From NCBI RefSeq assembly GCF_001456955.1, contig NZ_KQ758471.1, positions 276,704-340,703 of the forward strand: a stretch of DNA of 64,000 nucleotides, in the 5' to 3' direction. Positions 8,311 through 17,065 of the stretch are shown here, piece after piece. Made by a program: the position numbers and the translations under genes. How positions within the stretch are numbered: position 1 is the stretch's first letter; each line of letters opens with the position of its first letter. This stretch comes from Microbacterium enclense. GTDB taxonomy: Bacteria > Actinomycetota > Actinomycetes > Actinomycetales > Microbacteriaceae. The notes beneath the pieces were generated by a model, which was not told where the DNA came from, searched no databases, and saw nothing but the letters and a program-made list of their open reading frames with translations.

Positions 8311-8994
8311 GTGCTCACCCCCCTGCTCGCCGGCCTCGGCCTCGGCTTCTCACTCATCGTCGCCATCGGTGCGCAGAACCTGTTCGTGCTGCGGCAGGGC
8401 ATCAGACGCGAACACCTGGTCGCGGTCGTCGCGGTGTGCGCGGTGTCGGACGCGGCGCTGATCGTGCTCGGCGTCTCCGGTGTCGGTCTCGTGCTGCAGG
8501 CCGTGCCGTGGCTGATCGTCGTCGTGCGCTGGGCGGGCGCCGCGTTCCTCGTCGGCTACGGCGTGCTCGCGGCGCGGCGCGCCCTGCGGCCCAGCGGCGA
8601 AACGCTGCGCCTGGATGCCCCGGCGCCCTCGGTTCCGGATGCCACGGCATCCTCCCCCGGCGTCACGACGCGGACCTTCGGCGGCACGGCGCTGCGCGTC
8701 CGCACGACGTTGACCGCCACCCTCCTGACCTGCCTCGCGTTGACGTGGCTCAACCCGCACGTCTACCTCGACACCGTGTTCCTGCTCGGGTCGGTGGCAT
8801 CCACGCACGGCGACGGCCGATGGGCGTTCGCGATCGGCGCGTGCATCGCCAGCCTGGCGTGGTTCTCGGCGCTCGGCTTCGGCGCACGCTACCTCGGCCG
8901 CTGGCTCGACACCCCTCGCGCGTGGCGCATCCTCGACGCGGTCATCGCCGTGGTGATGTTCGCCATCGCGCTGTCGCTCGTGCTGCCGCACTGA
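8311..8994 (+). CDS. lysE: LysE-type L-lysine/L-arginine exporter
   Basis: 227 residues of a small polytopic exporter. The LysE signature GFSLIVAIGAQNLFVLRQG starts near residue 12, followed by about five more hydrophobic segments. The start GTG at 8311 is nearly adjacent to GGAG, so leaderless or atypical initiation is possible. It is divergent from lysG, which should activate it when basic amino acids accumulate. Confidence 0.9.
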   Translation: MLTPLLAGLGLGFSLIVAIGAQNLFVLRQGIRREHLVAVVAVCAVSDAALIVLGVSGVGLVLQAVPWLIVVVRWAGAAFLVGYGVLAARRALRPSGETLRLDAPAPSVPDATASSPGVTTRTFGGTALRVRTTLTATLLTCLALTWLNPHVYLDTVFLLGSVASTHGDGRWAFAIGACIASLAWFSALGFGARYLGRWLDTPRAWRILDAVIAVVMFAIALSLVLPH

Positions 8995-9115
8995 GGCAGC
9001 GTCGGTGCAGACGGCGTCCTGCGGGCGGCGTCTGCGTCGGTCCACGATCCGCCCGGATGCCGGTGCGGGACGGAGTTCGCAGGTCAGGATCGCCCGTCGC
9101 AGGCGGGGTCGCCCG

Positions 9116-9180
9116 TTTGGGGCGGAATCGGCCGTTCGGGGCGGAATCCGCCCGCCCCAGAACGCCGAATCCGCCCCGAA
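9116..9180. repeat. Family E palindrome, copy 1 (65 bp)
   Basis: The left arm begins TTTGGGGCGGAATCGGCCG; the right arm ends CGAATCCGCCCCGAA; between them is a GGGGCGG…CCGCCCC inner hairpin. It is nearly identical to the copy at 9286–9350, 170 bp away in the same orientation. No nuclease-type gene is adjacent. Confidence 0.85.
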
Positions 9181-9285
9181 CCCGATCCGCGCACTGCCAC
9201 CCCCGCCACCACCTTGCAGAGTCGCTCGAACCAGCGGCACATCCCGCCCGCCTCTCCCCGCCCCCTCCCCGCACCGCGAGCGCCG

Positions 9286-9350
9286 TTCGGGGCGGAATCG
9301 GCCGTTCGGGGCGGAATCCGCCCGCCCCAGAACGCCGAATCCGCCCCGAA
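9286..9350. repeat. Family E palindrome, copy 2 (65 bp)
   Basis: Same 65 bp as 9116–9180, with TTCGGGGCGG completing the left arm. It is followed by a partial repetition (ACGCCGAACACGCCCCGAA) up to about 9370. It lies 56 bp before acyP. The rest of the 8995–9405 gap is non-repetitive, and I see nothing else in it. Confidence 0.85.
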
Positions 9351-9405
9351 ACGCCGAACACGCCCCGAACCCGACCGCCCCGGCACCGTCCGCGAGAATG
9401 AGCCC

Positions 9406-9681
9406 ATGCGAACGGTGACGATCACGGTGCACGGACGGGTTCAGGGCGTCGGCTTCCGCTACGCACTGCACGCCGCCGCGCAGCGTGCGGGCGCCCGCGG
9501 CTGGGTGCGCAACCGTCGAGACGGCACGGTCGAGGCTCTCATCGCCGGAGACGCGGCGACCGTCGACGCGGTCATCGCCTGGGCGCACGACGGGCCGCCG
9601 TCGGCGCGGGTCGAGCGTGTGGACGCCGCTGACAGCGACGAGACGGCTCCCGAAGGTTTCGAGATCCGAGCCACCGCCTGA
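9406..9681 (+). CDS. acyP: Acylphosphatase
   Basis: 91 residues, full length for the family. It has VHGRVQGVGFRYALH with the phosphate-binding loop and catalytic Arg, and GWVRNRRDGTVEALIAG with the catalytic Asn. It hydrolyses carboxyl-phosphate bonds such as acetyl phosphate in the cytosol. The ATG at 9406 begins MRTVTITVHG. No operon partner. Confidence 0.93.
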   Translation: MRTVTITVHGRVQGVGFRYALHAAAQRAGARGWVRNRRDGTVEALIAGDAATVDAVIAWAHDGPPSARVERVDAADSDETAPEGFEIRATA

Positions 9682-9726
9682 CCGGGTCGGAGCCCAGGGT
9701 CCGGGATCGATGCGCCTCAGCGAGTT

Positions 9727-10788
9727 TCACACGGCGCGGGCAGGGTCGGCCGGAACACCGGCCCGCAGCTCGGCGAGCACCTCGGCAGCATCGTCGAGAC
9801 GAGCCAGCCCGGCCGCCTGGCCCGCCCACAGCGACACGAGATCGGCGTCGCCCGCGGCGCCCGCCGCCGCGCGGAACACGCCCGTGAGCCAGTTCTGCGC
9901 CGGGAACGGGGCGATCATGCCCGACGCCTCCAGCTCGCGCATCGCGCGGTTCGGGATGCCACGGGCCAGCCGCCCGCTCAGCGCTCGCGTCAACACGGTG
10001 TCGGTGTCTGCGGCCGCGGCGATCGCCTCTCGATGGCCCTCCGTGGCCGCGGATTGCCGGGTGCGCAGGAACGCCGTCCCCACCTGCACGCCGGAGGCCC
10101 CCAGCGCGAAGGCCGCCGCGACGCCCCGGCGATCGGCGATACCGCCGGCCGCGATCACGGGGATGCCCACGGCATCCACCACCTGCGGCACGAGTGCGAA
10201 CGTGCCGACGAGCGAGTGCCCGGCGTCGCGCAGGAACGACACGCGGTGCCCTCCCGCCTCCGCCCCCGTCGCGACGACTGCGTCGACGCCCGCAGCCTCG
10301 AGCGCAACCGCTTCGGCGACCGAGGTGGCGGTGCCGATCACGTGGATGCCGAGGGCCTTCGCGCGCGCGAGGGTGTCGGCATCCGGAACCCCGAAGACGA
10401 CGCTGAGCGCATCGGGGCGCGCGTCGAAGACCGCATCGAGCTGATCCGACAACGCGGGCAGGAAAGCGGCGGGGGGCTCGGGCGCGACGACGCCGGCGGC
10501 GGCGAAGAGCGGGTCGGCGGCGCGGAGGAACGGCGCGATGTCGACGTCGTCGGGTGTCGCCTCGTCGCCGCGGGGCCACCACAGATTGACCGCGATACGG
10601 CCCGATGTCGCCGCTCTCAGGGCGGTGACCGCGTCGTGGATGCGCGCGGGCGTGTACCCGTACAGTCCGAACGAGCCGAGTCCCCCACCCTCGCTGACCG
10701 CGGCGGTCAGCGCGACGGATGACAGCCCGCCGAACGGGCCGAGGACGATGGGCGTGTCGAGACCGAGGAGGTGTTCGAGGCGGCGCAT
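9727..10788 (-). CDS. Nitronate monooxygenase / 2-nitropropane dioxygenase-like flavoprotein
   Basis: 353 residues forming an FMN TIM barrel. It shows TPIVLGPFGGLSS at the N-terminus, AVVATGAEAGGH (FMN phosphate/active-site His region), IPVIAAGGIADRRGVAAA and GASGVQVGTAFL. Members oxidise alkyl nitronates, though many annotated relatives have unknown substrates. It is transcribed alone. Confidence 0.85.
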   Translation of the reverse strand: MRRLEHLLGLDTPIVLGPFGGLSSVALTAAVSEGGGLGSFGLYGYTPARIHDAVTALRAATSGRIAVNLWWPRGDEATPDDVDIAPFLRAADPLFAAAGVVAPEPPAAFLPALSDQLDAVFDARPDALSVVFGVPDADTLARAKALGIHVIGTATSVAEAVALEAAGVDAVVATGAEAGGHRVSFLRDAGHSLVGTFALVPQVVDAVGIPVIAAGGIADRRGVAAAFALGASGVQVGTAFLRTRQSAATEGHREAIAAAADTDTVLTRALSGRLARGIPNRAMRELEASGMIAPFPAQNWLTGVFRAAAGAAGDADLVSLWAGQAAGLARLDDAAEVLAELRAGVPADPARAV

Positions 10789-10819
10789 GTTCCGACGCTA
10801 CTCCGCCCCTCCGACAGTG

Positions 10820-11620
10820 TTACGCGTCGTCCCCCGCCGCGGGTTCGGGGCCGTCGAGCGGGCGCAGCAGACGGTTGAGGAAGCGTCGGGTGCGCTCCTT
10901 CTTCGGCTGGCGGAGCAGCTCCGACGGTGCACCGCGCTCGACGATCACGCCCTCGTCGAAGAAGAGCACCTCGTCGGCGACCTCGCGGGCGAAACCGAGT
11001 TCGTGCGTGACGATGACCATCGTCCATCCCTCGTCCGCGAGTTCGCGCAGCACCGTGAGTACCTCGCCGACCAGCTCGGGGTCGAGGGCACTGGTCGGCT
11101 CGTCGAACAGCAGCAGCTGCGGCTGGAGAGCGAGCGCACGCACGATGCCGATGCGCTGCTGCTGACCGCCGGACAGTTCCGACGGATACGCGTCGCGCTT
11201 CTCGGCCAATCCCACGCGAGCCAGCAGCGTCTCAGCGCGGGCGACGGCTTCCGCCTTGGGAACACCGTGCGCCTGCACGGGTCCCTCGATGACGTTCTGG
11301 ATCACCGTCAGGTGCGGAAAGAGGTTGTGGTGCTGAAAGACCATCGCCGAGCGGTCGCGTAGAGCGGTCCGGTCGGCCTTCGTCACCTTCATCGAGAAGT
11401 CGACGGACGGACCTCCGTCGAACGCCACGACGCCGGCATCCGGGGTCTCCAGGCCGTTCAGGCAGCGCAGCACCGTCGTCTTGCCCGACCCCGAGGGTCC
11501 GATCAGCACGAGCACGTCGCCGCGGCGCACCTCGAGGTCGACGCCGGCCAGCACGCGGTTGGGGCCGAAGCTCTTCTCGAGGCCGGTGACCTGCAGCAGC
11601 GGGATGTCAGTGGGCGACAT
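10820..11620 (-). CDS. Polar amino acid ABC transporter, ATP-binding subunit
   Basis: 266 residues with Walker [10 protein letters not shown], signature LSGGQQQR, Walker [15 protein letters not shown] and switch His in VTHELGF. It belongs to the polar amino acid uptake (GlnQ/TcyN) family. Its start overlaps the permease gene by 14 bp, so the two are translationally coupled. It powers import of the substrate bound by the lipoprotein at 12405. Confidence 0.93.
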   Translation of the reverse strand: MSPTDIPLLQVTGLEKSFGPNRVLAGVDLEVRRGDVLVLIGPSGSGKTTVLRCLNGLETPDAGVVAFDGGPSVDFSMKVTKADRTALRDRSAMVFQHHNLFPHLTVIQNVIEGPVQAHGVPKAEAVARAETLLARVGLAEKRDAYPSELSGGQQQRIGIVRALALQPQLLLFDEPTSALDPELVGEVLTVLRELADEGWTMVIVTHELGFAREVADEVLFFDEGVIVERGAPSELLRQPKKERTRRFLNRLLRPLDGPEPAAGDDA

Positions 11621-12272
11621 GGCGGTCCAATCTCTTCTCGAGAGCGTTCTGCCCGAACGACAGCACGAGGCAGAACAGCCAGTAGATGAGCGCCGCTTCG
11701 AGGTAGACGGCCATGAACTCGTATGAGAAGGCCGCGATGTTCTGCGCCTGGCGGAAGAGCTCCGACACCAGGATGAGGGATGCCAGAGAGCTGTCCTTCA
11801 CGAGCGAGATGAAGGTGTTCGACAGCGGCGGCACCGACACCCGCGCGGCCTGCGGCAGGATGATGCGCGTCAGCGTCTTGGCCGGGGAGAGACCGACGGT
11901 GTGCGCCGCCTCCCACTGCCCCCGCGGCACCGAGAGGATGGCCGCGCGGATGACCTCGGCCGCATACCCGCCGACGTTCAGCGAGAAGGCGATGACGGCC
12001 GCGGGGAACGGCTCGATCGTCAACCCCACGGCGGGCAGGCCGTAGAAGATGACGAACAGCTGCACCAGGAGCGGTGTGCCGCGGATGACCGAGATGTAGA
12101 ACCGGGCGATCGCCGACAGCACCACGTTCGGCGACAGGCGCAGCAGCGCCATGAACAGCGCGATCACGAGACCGATGGCGAACGAGGCCAACGACAGCGG
12201 GATGGTGCCCCGAAGTCCTGCCAGCACCATCGGCCAGAACGAATCGAGCATCAGCGTCCAGATGTCGTTCAT
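11607..12272 (-). CDS. Polar amino acid ABC transporter, permease subunit
   Basis: 221 residues with about five membrane helices and the His/Glu/Gln permease pattern: [33 protein letters not shown] and [22 protein letters not shown] (EAA loop). The start at 12272 has GGAGG just upstream; an in-frame start at 12332 would add unrelated residues. It is probably a homodimer with the ATPase at 10820. Confidence 0.92.
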   Translation of the reverse strand: MNDIWTLMLDSFWPMVLAGLRGTIPLSLASFAIGLVIALFMALLRLSPNVVLSAIARFYISVIRGTPLLVQLFVIFYGLPAVGLTIEPFPAAVIAFSLNVGGYAAEVIRAAILSVPRGQWEAAHTVGLSPAKTLTRIILPQAARVSVPPLSNTFISLVKDSSLASLILVSELFRQAQNIAAFSYEFMAVYLEAALIYWLFCLVLSFGQNALEKRLDRHVAH

Positions 12273-12345
12273 GGGCCTCCTTCCTTCGGTGGGCTCCGCG
12301 CCCGGATCCTCGTCGCGGGCGCTCGCGCACACGCGGACGCGGACC

Positions 12346-12378
12346 GATCGCCTCCCACGCTAGGGGCGGGAGGCGATC
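12346..12378. terminator. Stem-loop between binding-protein and permease genes
   Basis: An 11-bp perfect stem, GATCGCCTCCC and GGGAGGCGATC, with an 11-nt loop and no T-run. It lies 26 nt after the binding-protein stop codon. Such hairpins often protect the binding-protein message or attenuate downstream transcription, which would raise binding protein over permease. Confidence 0.65.
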
Positions 12379-12404
12379 GATCCGCGGGGCTTTACAGCGA
12401 GCGC

Positions 12405-13211
12405 TTACTGGGTGACGTCGGCGCCGAAGTACTTCTGGCTGATCTCGGCGAGCGTGCCGTCGGCACGCAGCTCCTCGAGGGCGCCGTCGACGGCCTGGGC
12501 GAGCGCGTCCTGGCCCTTCTTGAACGCGAAGGCGCTCTCGGAGGTGTCCTCGGTCTCGGCGGCGATCTTCAGGCCCGTGGGGCTGTTCGTCTTCTCGTAG
12601 TCGAGGTAGGTGAGCTGGTCGTTGACCGTGGCATCCACGCGTCCCTGCTTGAGCAGCGCGACGGCCTGCGCCCAGCCCTCGACGGCCTCGACCTGGGCGC
12701 CGCTCTCGGTGGCCAGCTCGTACCAGTTGCTGGTGAGCGACTGCGCGGTGGTCTTGCCCGACAGGTCGGCGAAGCTCGAGATCGAGGTGTCGCCGTCAGT
12801 GGTGACGATCACGCCGCGCGAGACGGTGTAGGGCGCGCTGAAGGTGTACTTCTCTTCACGCTCGGGGTTGATCGACACCTGGTTGGCGATGACGTCGAAG
12901 CGTCCGGCGTCGAGGCCGGCGAAGATGGCATCCCACTGGGTCTCCTGGAACTTCACCTCGAGACCGAGCTTCTCGGCGACCGCCCGGGCGATCTCGACGT
13001 CGAAGCCGGTCAGGTCGCCCGCCCCCTCGTGGAACGAGAACGGGCGGTAGGTGCCCTCGGTGGCGACGGTCAGGGTGCCGTCGGAGACGAGGCCGTACTC
13101 CGACCCCGCTCCCGAAGAAGCCTCGGAGCTCGCACCGCCGCTGCAAGCGGTCAGCGCGAGGGCGCTCAGGCCCAGGGTGGCGGCGAGGACGGTCAGACGA
13201 CGACGGGGCAT
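12405..13211 (-). CDS. Amino acid (probably cystine) ABC transporter substrate-binding lipoprotein
   Basis: A lipoprotein signal peptide (MPRRRLTVLAATLGLSALAL) ends in lipobox LTAC. The family 3 solute-binding fold follows: LTVATEGTYRPFSF, LTGFDVEIARAVAEKLG, WDAIFAGLDAGRFDVIANQV. The resemblance is strongest to the cystine-binding FliY/TcyA group, but specificity is inferred. Start 13211 gives a normal-length signal; 13226 and 13244 are alternatives. First gene of the importer operon. Confidence 0.88.
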   Translation of the reverse strand: MPRRRLTVLAATLGLSALALTACSGGASSEASSGAGSEYGLVSDGTLTVATEGTYRPFSFHEGAGDLTGFDVEIARAVAEKLGLEVKFQETQWDAIFAGLDAGRFDVIANQVSINPEREEKYTFSAPYTVSRGVIVTTDGDTSISSFADLSGKTTAQSLTSNWYELATESGAQVEAVEGWAQAVALLKQGRVDATVNDQLTYLDYEKTNSPTGLKIAAETEDTSESAFAFKKGQDALAQAVDGALEELRADGTLAEISQKYFGADVTQ

Positions 13212-13377
13212 AGCTGTTCCAGACATGGGTGATGTGGGGGACATGTGGTGGGGGGTGGCGCTGTGCGCGCACCCTCCAGCACAACACGGACGGATGCCGG
13301 GCTCTTCCCGGATGACGCCATGTTGCACGTTCGTGCGGCTCGGGGTGTCCGCACCGGCGCGGCTGGCACGGACGGCG

Positions 13378-13410
13378 AAAGCCCCGCCGGCGCGAGGCGC
13401 GGCGGGGCTT
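13378..13410. terminator. Terminator of the rplK-rplA operon
   Basis: Stem AAGCCCCGCC / GGCGGGGCTT around a 13-nt loop, 16 nt after the rplA stop. It has a strong GC stem but a weak T-tail and could act in both directions, shielding the ABC operon from ribosomal read-through. Confidence 0.75.
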
Positions 13411-13426
13411 CCGAATGACGGGATCG

Positions 13427-14119
13427 TCAGACGAGGACGTTGACGTCCAGCGGGATGCCGGGACCGAAGGTGGTCGAGACGGCGCCCTTCTGGATGTAAC
13501 GGCCCTTCGAGCTCGACGGCTTGAGGCGGACGATCTCCTCGAGCGCGGCCTTCAGGTTCTCGTCGAGCTGCTCGGCCGAGAACGACGCCTTGCCGACCAC
13601 GAAGTGGACGTTGGCGTGCTTGTCGACGCGGAACTCGATCTTTCCGCCCTTGATCTCCTCGACGGCCTTGGCCGGGTTGGGGGTCACGGTGCCGGTCTTG
13701 GGGTTCGGCATGAGGCCGCGGGGTCCGAGGACCTTACCGAGGCGACCGACCTGGCCCATGAGCTCGGGCGTGGCGACGGCGGCGTCGAACGACGTGTAGC
13801 CGGCGGCGACCTTCTCGATGAGGTCAGTGCCACCGACCTCGTCGGCACCGGCGGCGAGAGCCGCCTCGGCCGCGGGGCCGTTGGCGAAGACGATGACGCG
13901 CGCGGTCTTACCCGTGCCGTGGGGCAGGATGACCGTGCCGCGGACCATCTGGTCGGCCTTGCGGGGGTCGACCGAGAGCTTCAGCGCGACCTCGACGGTC
14001 GAGTCGAACTTCTTCGAGCCGGTCTCCTTCGCGAGGGCGACGGCCTCGCTCGGGGTGTAGAACGTGTCGGCCGCGATCTTCTCAGCAGCGGCGCGGAATG
14101 CCTTGGACTTGGTAGCCAT
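13427..14119 (-). CDS. rplA: 50S ribosomal protein L1
   Basis: 230 residues beginning [15 protein letters not shown], with the L1 signature [16 protein letters not shown] and [14 protein letters not shown]1 forms the mobile stalk at the E site and also represses its own operon. It lies 11 bp after rplK in the standard order, and a terminator follows. In most relatives rplJ-rplL lie close by; here they are 12.5 kb away. Confidence 0.98.
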   Translation of the reverse strand: MATKSKAFRAAAEKIAADTFYTPSEAVALAKETGSKKFDSTVEVALKLSVDPRKADQMVRGTVILPHGTGKTARVIVFANGPAAEAALAAGADEVGGTDLIEKVAAGYTSFDAAVATPELMGQVGRLGKVLGPRGLMPNPKTGTVTPNPAKAVEEIKGGKIEFRVDKHANVHFVVGKASFSAEQLDENLKAALEEIVRLKPSSSKGRYIQKGAVSTTFGPGIPLDVNVLV

Positions 14120-14130
14120 TGTTCTCTCCC

Positions 14131-14562
14131 TCAGTCCTCGACCGTGATGCCCATGGAGCGGGCGGTGCCGGCGATGATCTTCGAGGCGGCCTCGATGTCG
14201 TTCGCGTTCAGGTCGGGCTGCTTCGTGGTGGCGATCTCGCGGACCTGCTCCTTGGTCAGCTTGCCGACCTTGGTGGTGTGCGGCGTGGGCGAGCCCTTCG
14301 CCAGGCCGGCCGCCTTCTTGATGAGCTCCGCCGCCGGCGGGGTCTTCAGGATGAAGGTGAAGCTGCGGTCTTCGTAGACCGTGATCTCAACGGGGATGAC
14401 GTTGCCGCGCTGGGCTTCGGTCGCCGCGTTGTAGGCCTTGCAGAACTCCATGATGTTGACGCCGTGCTGACCGAGCGCCGGACCGATCGGCGGCGCGGGG
14501 TTGGCCGCGCCCGCCTTGATCTGGAGCTTGATCAGGCCGGTCACCTTTTTCTTGGGTGCCAT
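14131..14562 (-). CDS. rplK: 50S ribosomal protein L11
   Basis: 143 residues with [18 protein letters not shown], the [22 protein letters not shown] signature and [14 protein letters not shown]. It forms the GTPase-associated centre with 23S rRNA. GAGGAAAAGG precedes the ATG. Normally nusG is directly upstream; here 2.5 kb with the locus B gene and seven palindromes intervenes, so rplKA needs its own promoter in 14563–14751. Confidence 0.98.
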   Translation of the reverse strand: MAPKKKVTGLIKLQIKAGAANPAPPIGPALGQHGVNIMEFCKAYNAATEAQRGNVIPVEITVYEDRSFTFILKTPPAAELIKKAAGLAKGSPTPHTTKVGKLTKEQVREIATTKQPDLNANDIEAASKIIAGTARSMGITVED

Positions 14563-14751
14563 ATCCTTTTCCTCTCTCGAGCGGGAACCTCGCGGCTCCC
14601 TCTCTCCCGCACGCCCGGCGGTTCCGGGCAGCGGTCGTCACGCGCTGACGCACGCAACCTCCCCATCATACGCGACGCCGGAGCCCGCGGCATCCATCGT
14701 CCTCCCCCGCTGGCGTCTTGCGGGTGACGGTGTCGGCGCGCAGGAGTCCGT

Positions 14752-14816
14752 GAGAAACGCGATCCGCGGGCGAAAACGGCAGGACGGCGCGTTCATCGGT
14801 GCGGATGCCGTTTCTC
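14752..14816. repeat. Family B palindrome, copy 1 (65 bp)
   Basis: Begins GAGAAACGCGATCCG and ends CGGATGCCGTTTCTC. It lies upstream of the locus B gene, in the rplK promoter region. It shares length and orientation with six further copies up to 16954. Confidence 0.9.
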
Positions 14817-14905
14817 GCGGGGAGCGCGGGGCCGTCGACGCTGCACGGCGGCGTGCCGACGTCAGCGCGGGCGGGCGGATCGGGCGGGCGCCCGCGTCCC
14901 GGCGC

Positions 14906-14970
14906 GAGAAACGCCATTCGCGCACGCAAACGGCGTGACGACGCGTTTCCGCCTGCGGGTGGCGTTTCTC
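14906..14970. repeat. Family B palindrome, copy 2 (65 bp)
   Basis: Begins GAGAAACGCCATTCG and ends CGGGTGGCGTTTCTC. Compared with the consensus, position 9 (G to C) and its partner in the right arm (C to G) are both changed. Pairing is therefore preserved by a compensatory double substitution. Confidence 0.92.
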
Positions 14971-15033
14971 GCTGGGAGGGCCGTCACGCATGCGTTGACC
15001 CTGCCGGGGCGATCGGATGCCGCGGCCGAACAG

Positions 15034-15042
15034 TTATCCACA
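15034..15042 (+). promoter_or_regulatory. TTATCCACA box upstream of locus B gene
   Basis: A perfect match to the consensus DnaA box TTATCCACA, within TTATCCACAGG, 42 nt before the start of the gene at 15084. No box cluster or AT-rich region surrounds it, so it is not an origin. Similar boxes precede the other three genes of this type. Confidence 0.5.
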
Positions 15043-15083
15043 GGGCGCATCGCCCGCGGACGCGCCCCTGCCATCCTCGGCGC

Positions 15084-16034
15084 ATGGAGACGTATGTGCG
15101 CCTGCAACCCCCGCCCCTGCCCCTGATCCGCGCGGTCGACGCGGCCCGAATGGGGCGATACCCGCATGCAGACCGAGCTCTCCGGCGGCTGCGCCCGGGC
15201 GTCTACGCCGAGAAGGTCGCCTGGGACGCGCTGCCCGAGTGGAATCGCTATGCGGCGCGCGTGCACGCCTATGCGCTCACCAACCCTCGGGCCGTCTTCT
15301 CGCACGAGTCGGCTGCAACGCTTCTCGGACTGCCGGTGTTCGGCCACCCGCGCATGATCCACCTGTTCGACGCGCGACGGACGAGATCACTGGTCCATGG
15401 AGACGTCGTCGTTCACACGAGTCTCGACGGTCGAACGATGTGCAATGTCGGCGACCTCCGGACGATATCTGCGTCCGAGACGGCGATCGATCTGGGCCGC
15501 TGCCTGCCGCCGGCGCTGGGTCTCGCTGTCGCGGACGCCACCATCCGCGTCCACGGTGTGACCCGCGAGCAGCTCCGCGAAACGGCCGATGCCCAGCGCA
15601 GCATTCGAGGGAGACGTCGACTCCAGTGGGTCCTCGCGAACGCCGACGGCGCAGCCGAATCACCCGCGGAGTCCATCAGCCGGGCCGTCGCGCAGTGGTG
15701 CGGGTTCCCCGCGCCCATCCTGCAGGCAGAACACCGCATCGGACCGCGTCGGTACCGGTCCGACCTGTGCTGGCCGGAGTTCCGCGTGCTCGGCGAGGTT
15801 GACGGCTGGGGCAAGTACACCTCAGGGGATTCCCCCGAGGCGGTGCTGCGCGAAGAGAAGCGTCGAGAAGACGCCCTGCGCCGGATCGGGTGGCGTGTCG
15901 CGCGCTGGGAGTACGCCGACGCGCTCACGGTCGACGCGATGCGCGAGTCGCTCCTCGCCGCGGGTCTGCCCCTGACCGGCAAGCCCGACACGACCAGTCT
16001 CCATGCCGTCGGGCGCAACCCGCGTTCTTGGTGA
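15084..16034 (+). CDS. AbiEi-like winged-helix / Vsr-DUF559-like nuclease-fold protein, locus B
   Basis: 316 residues. The N-terminal winged-helix-like region ends LRRLRPGVYAEKVAW, followed by VFSHESAATLLGLPVFG. The C-terminal core has E196 (AESISR), D227 (RSDLCW), E238-x-D240 (EVDGWGKY) and EEKRREDALRRIGWRVARW. E-to-D (31) and D-to-E (11) spacings match the locus A gene. It sits between nusG and rplK on the opposite strand, with two 65-bp palindromes before it and five after. No good ribosome binding site. No cognate toxin is visible. Confidence 0.85.
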   Translation: METYVRLQPPPLPLIRAVDAARMGRYPHADRALRRLRPGVYAEKVAWDALPEWNRYAARVHAYALTNPRAVFSHESAATLLGLPVFGHPRMIHLFDARRTRSLVHGDVVVHTSLDGRTMCNVGDLRTISASETAIDLGRCLPPALGLAVADATIRVHGVTREQLRETADAQRSIRGRRRLQWVLANADGAAESPAESISRAVAQWCGFPAPILQAEHRIGPRRYRSDLCWPEFRVLGEVDGWGKYTSGDSPEAVLREEKRREDALRRIGWRVARWEYADALTVDAMRESLLAAGLPLTGKPDTTSLHAVGRNPRSW

Positions 16035-16038
16035 CCGG

Positions 16039-16062
16039 CGCGCGGTTCGATCGAACCGCGCG
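16039..16062. repeat. Perfect 24-bp palindrome after locus B gene
   Basis: CGCGCGGTTCGA followed directly by its exact complement, starting 5 nt after the stop codon and abutting the 65-bp copy at 16062. With no loop it suits a dimeric DNA-binding protein or a cruciform better than a terminator. Confidence 0.85.
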
Positions 16063-16126
16063 AAAAACGGCATCCACCGGTGCAAACAACGCGTAGGAGC
16101 GTTTACTCAGGCGGATCCCGTTTGTC
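16062..16126. repeat. Family B palindrome, copy 3 (65 bp)
   Basis: Begins GAAAAACGGCATCCA and ends CGGATCCCGTTTGTC, with the inner AACGC/GCGTT pair. First copy downstream of the locus B gene. Confidence 0.9.
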
Positions 16127-16149
16127 GGTGCACTGTTCGCCGATCCGCG

Positions 16150-16372
16150 GTGATCCCTGGACGGCGGGCCGGCGGGCGGGCGGGGCGAGCGGCCGAGCGG
16201 CCGAGCGGGCGGGCGCGGCGGGCGGGCGCGACGGGCGCGGGCGCGGTGTCGGGCGGGCACGACGGGCGCGCACGCGGGCGCGGGCGCGGCGGGCGGGCGG
16301 GCGCGACGGGCGCGCACGCGGGCGCGGGCCCGGTGTCGGGCGGGCACCGTGGCGCGCGCCCGGCGGCCTCGG
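16150..16372. repeat. G-rich low-complexity tract with internal direct repeats
   Basis: The plus strand is almost purely G/C with many GGGCGGG runs. Segments such as GACGGGCGCGCACGCGGGCG and GGTGTCGGGCGGGCAC occur twice. It lies between palindrome copies 3 and 4 and is probably expanded by slippage. No coding evidence. Confidence 0.7.
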
Positions 16373-16379
16373 CGCCGGT

Positions 16380-16444
16380 GAGAAACGGCATTCGTCGGAA
16401 GAAACAACGCGGCGGAGCGTTCCTCACCGCGGATGCCGTTTATC
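16380..16444. repeat. Family B palindrome, copy 4 (65 bp)
   Basis: Begins GAGAAACGGCATTCG and ends CGGATGCCGTTTATC. The inner hairpin AACGC-GGCGGA-GCGTT spans element positions 27–42. Close to the family consensus. Confidence 0.92.
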
Positions 16445-16515
16445 AAGCGGACGCCCACGACCTCTCCCCGCCGCTCGGCCACACACCGACGCGCCGCGAC
16501 CCACGAGGCCGTCGC

Positions 16516-16580
16516 GAGAAACGGCATCCGTCACTGAAAACAACTCGATGGGGCGTTTGCGCACGCGAATCCCGTTTGTC
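16516..16580. repeat. Family B palindrome, copy 5 (65 bp)
   Basis: Begins GAGAAACGGCATCCG and ends CGAATCCCGTTTGTC. It shares the CCCGTTTGTC right end with copy 3, so copies 3 and 5 form a subgroup. Confidence 0.9.
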
Positions 16581-16693
16581 GTTGCACTTACGCCAGTCCG
16601 CGGTGAGCGCCGGCGGGCGGCGAGACGCGCGCGGGCAAGGCCCTCCGCGCCCCGCGCAGCCGTGCCGTGACCCGTGACCCGCGACGCGGACAC

Positions 16694-16758
16694 GAGAAAC
16701 GGCATGCGCCGAGAGAAACAACGCAGTGGAGCGTTCCTCGCCGCGGATGCCGTTTATC
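16694..16758. repeat. Family B palindrome, copy 6 (65 bp)
   Basis: Begins GAGAAACGGCATGCG and ends CGGATGCCGTTTATC. Close to copy 4, including GAGCGTTCCTC in the inner part. Confidence 0.92.
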
Positions 16759-16889
16759 GGCGCATACACCACGAGCAGCGAGCCGCCCCCGTCACGCGCC
16801 CGCCCACGCCGCCCCGGTCGCACGAACCCGCGACCGAACCGCAGCAGCCCCGTCGCGCACCGACGGGCGGCGACCCCCGACGCAGACAC

Positions 16890-16954
16890 GAGAAACGGCA
16901 TCCGCCGCGAGAAACAACGCGGCGGGGCGTTTCCTGCGGCGGATGGCGTTTCTC
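16890..16954. repeat. Family B palindrome, copy 7 (65 bp)
   Basis: Begins GAGAAACGGCATCCG and ends CGGATGGCGTTTCTC, with GAAACAACGCGGCGGGGCGT inside. It is the last copy before nusG, 57 bp ahead of the nusG terminator. Unique spacer sequence between copies in 16127–17010 shows no gene. Confidence 0.92.
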
Positions 16955-17010
16955 GACGCCTGACGCGCAGGGCGCTCGCGCGCCCCGCCACCGGGCCGCG
17001 CCCGCGAACG

Positions 17011-17050
17011 GCGAACGCCCCGCGCGGCCGGAGCCGGGCGGGGCGTTCGC
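17011..17050. terminator. Terminator of the secE-nusG operon
   Basis: A 13-bp perfect stem, GCGAACGCCCCGC and GCGGGGCGTTCGC, with a 14-nt loop, 15 nt after the nusG stop. No T-run, but a very stable stem. It shows that nusG and rplK are now separate transcription units. Confidence 0.75.
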
Positions 17051-17065
17051 GAGACGCAGGACGCG

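Noticed and set aside
15034..15042. Perfect DnaA box as part of a replication origin
   Set aside because: A single box, no cluster, no AT-rich unwinding region, no dnaA/dnaN nearby. Treated as a promoter-region motif.
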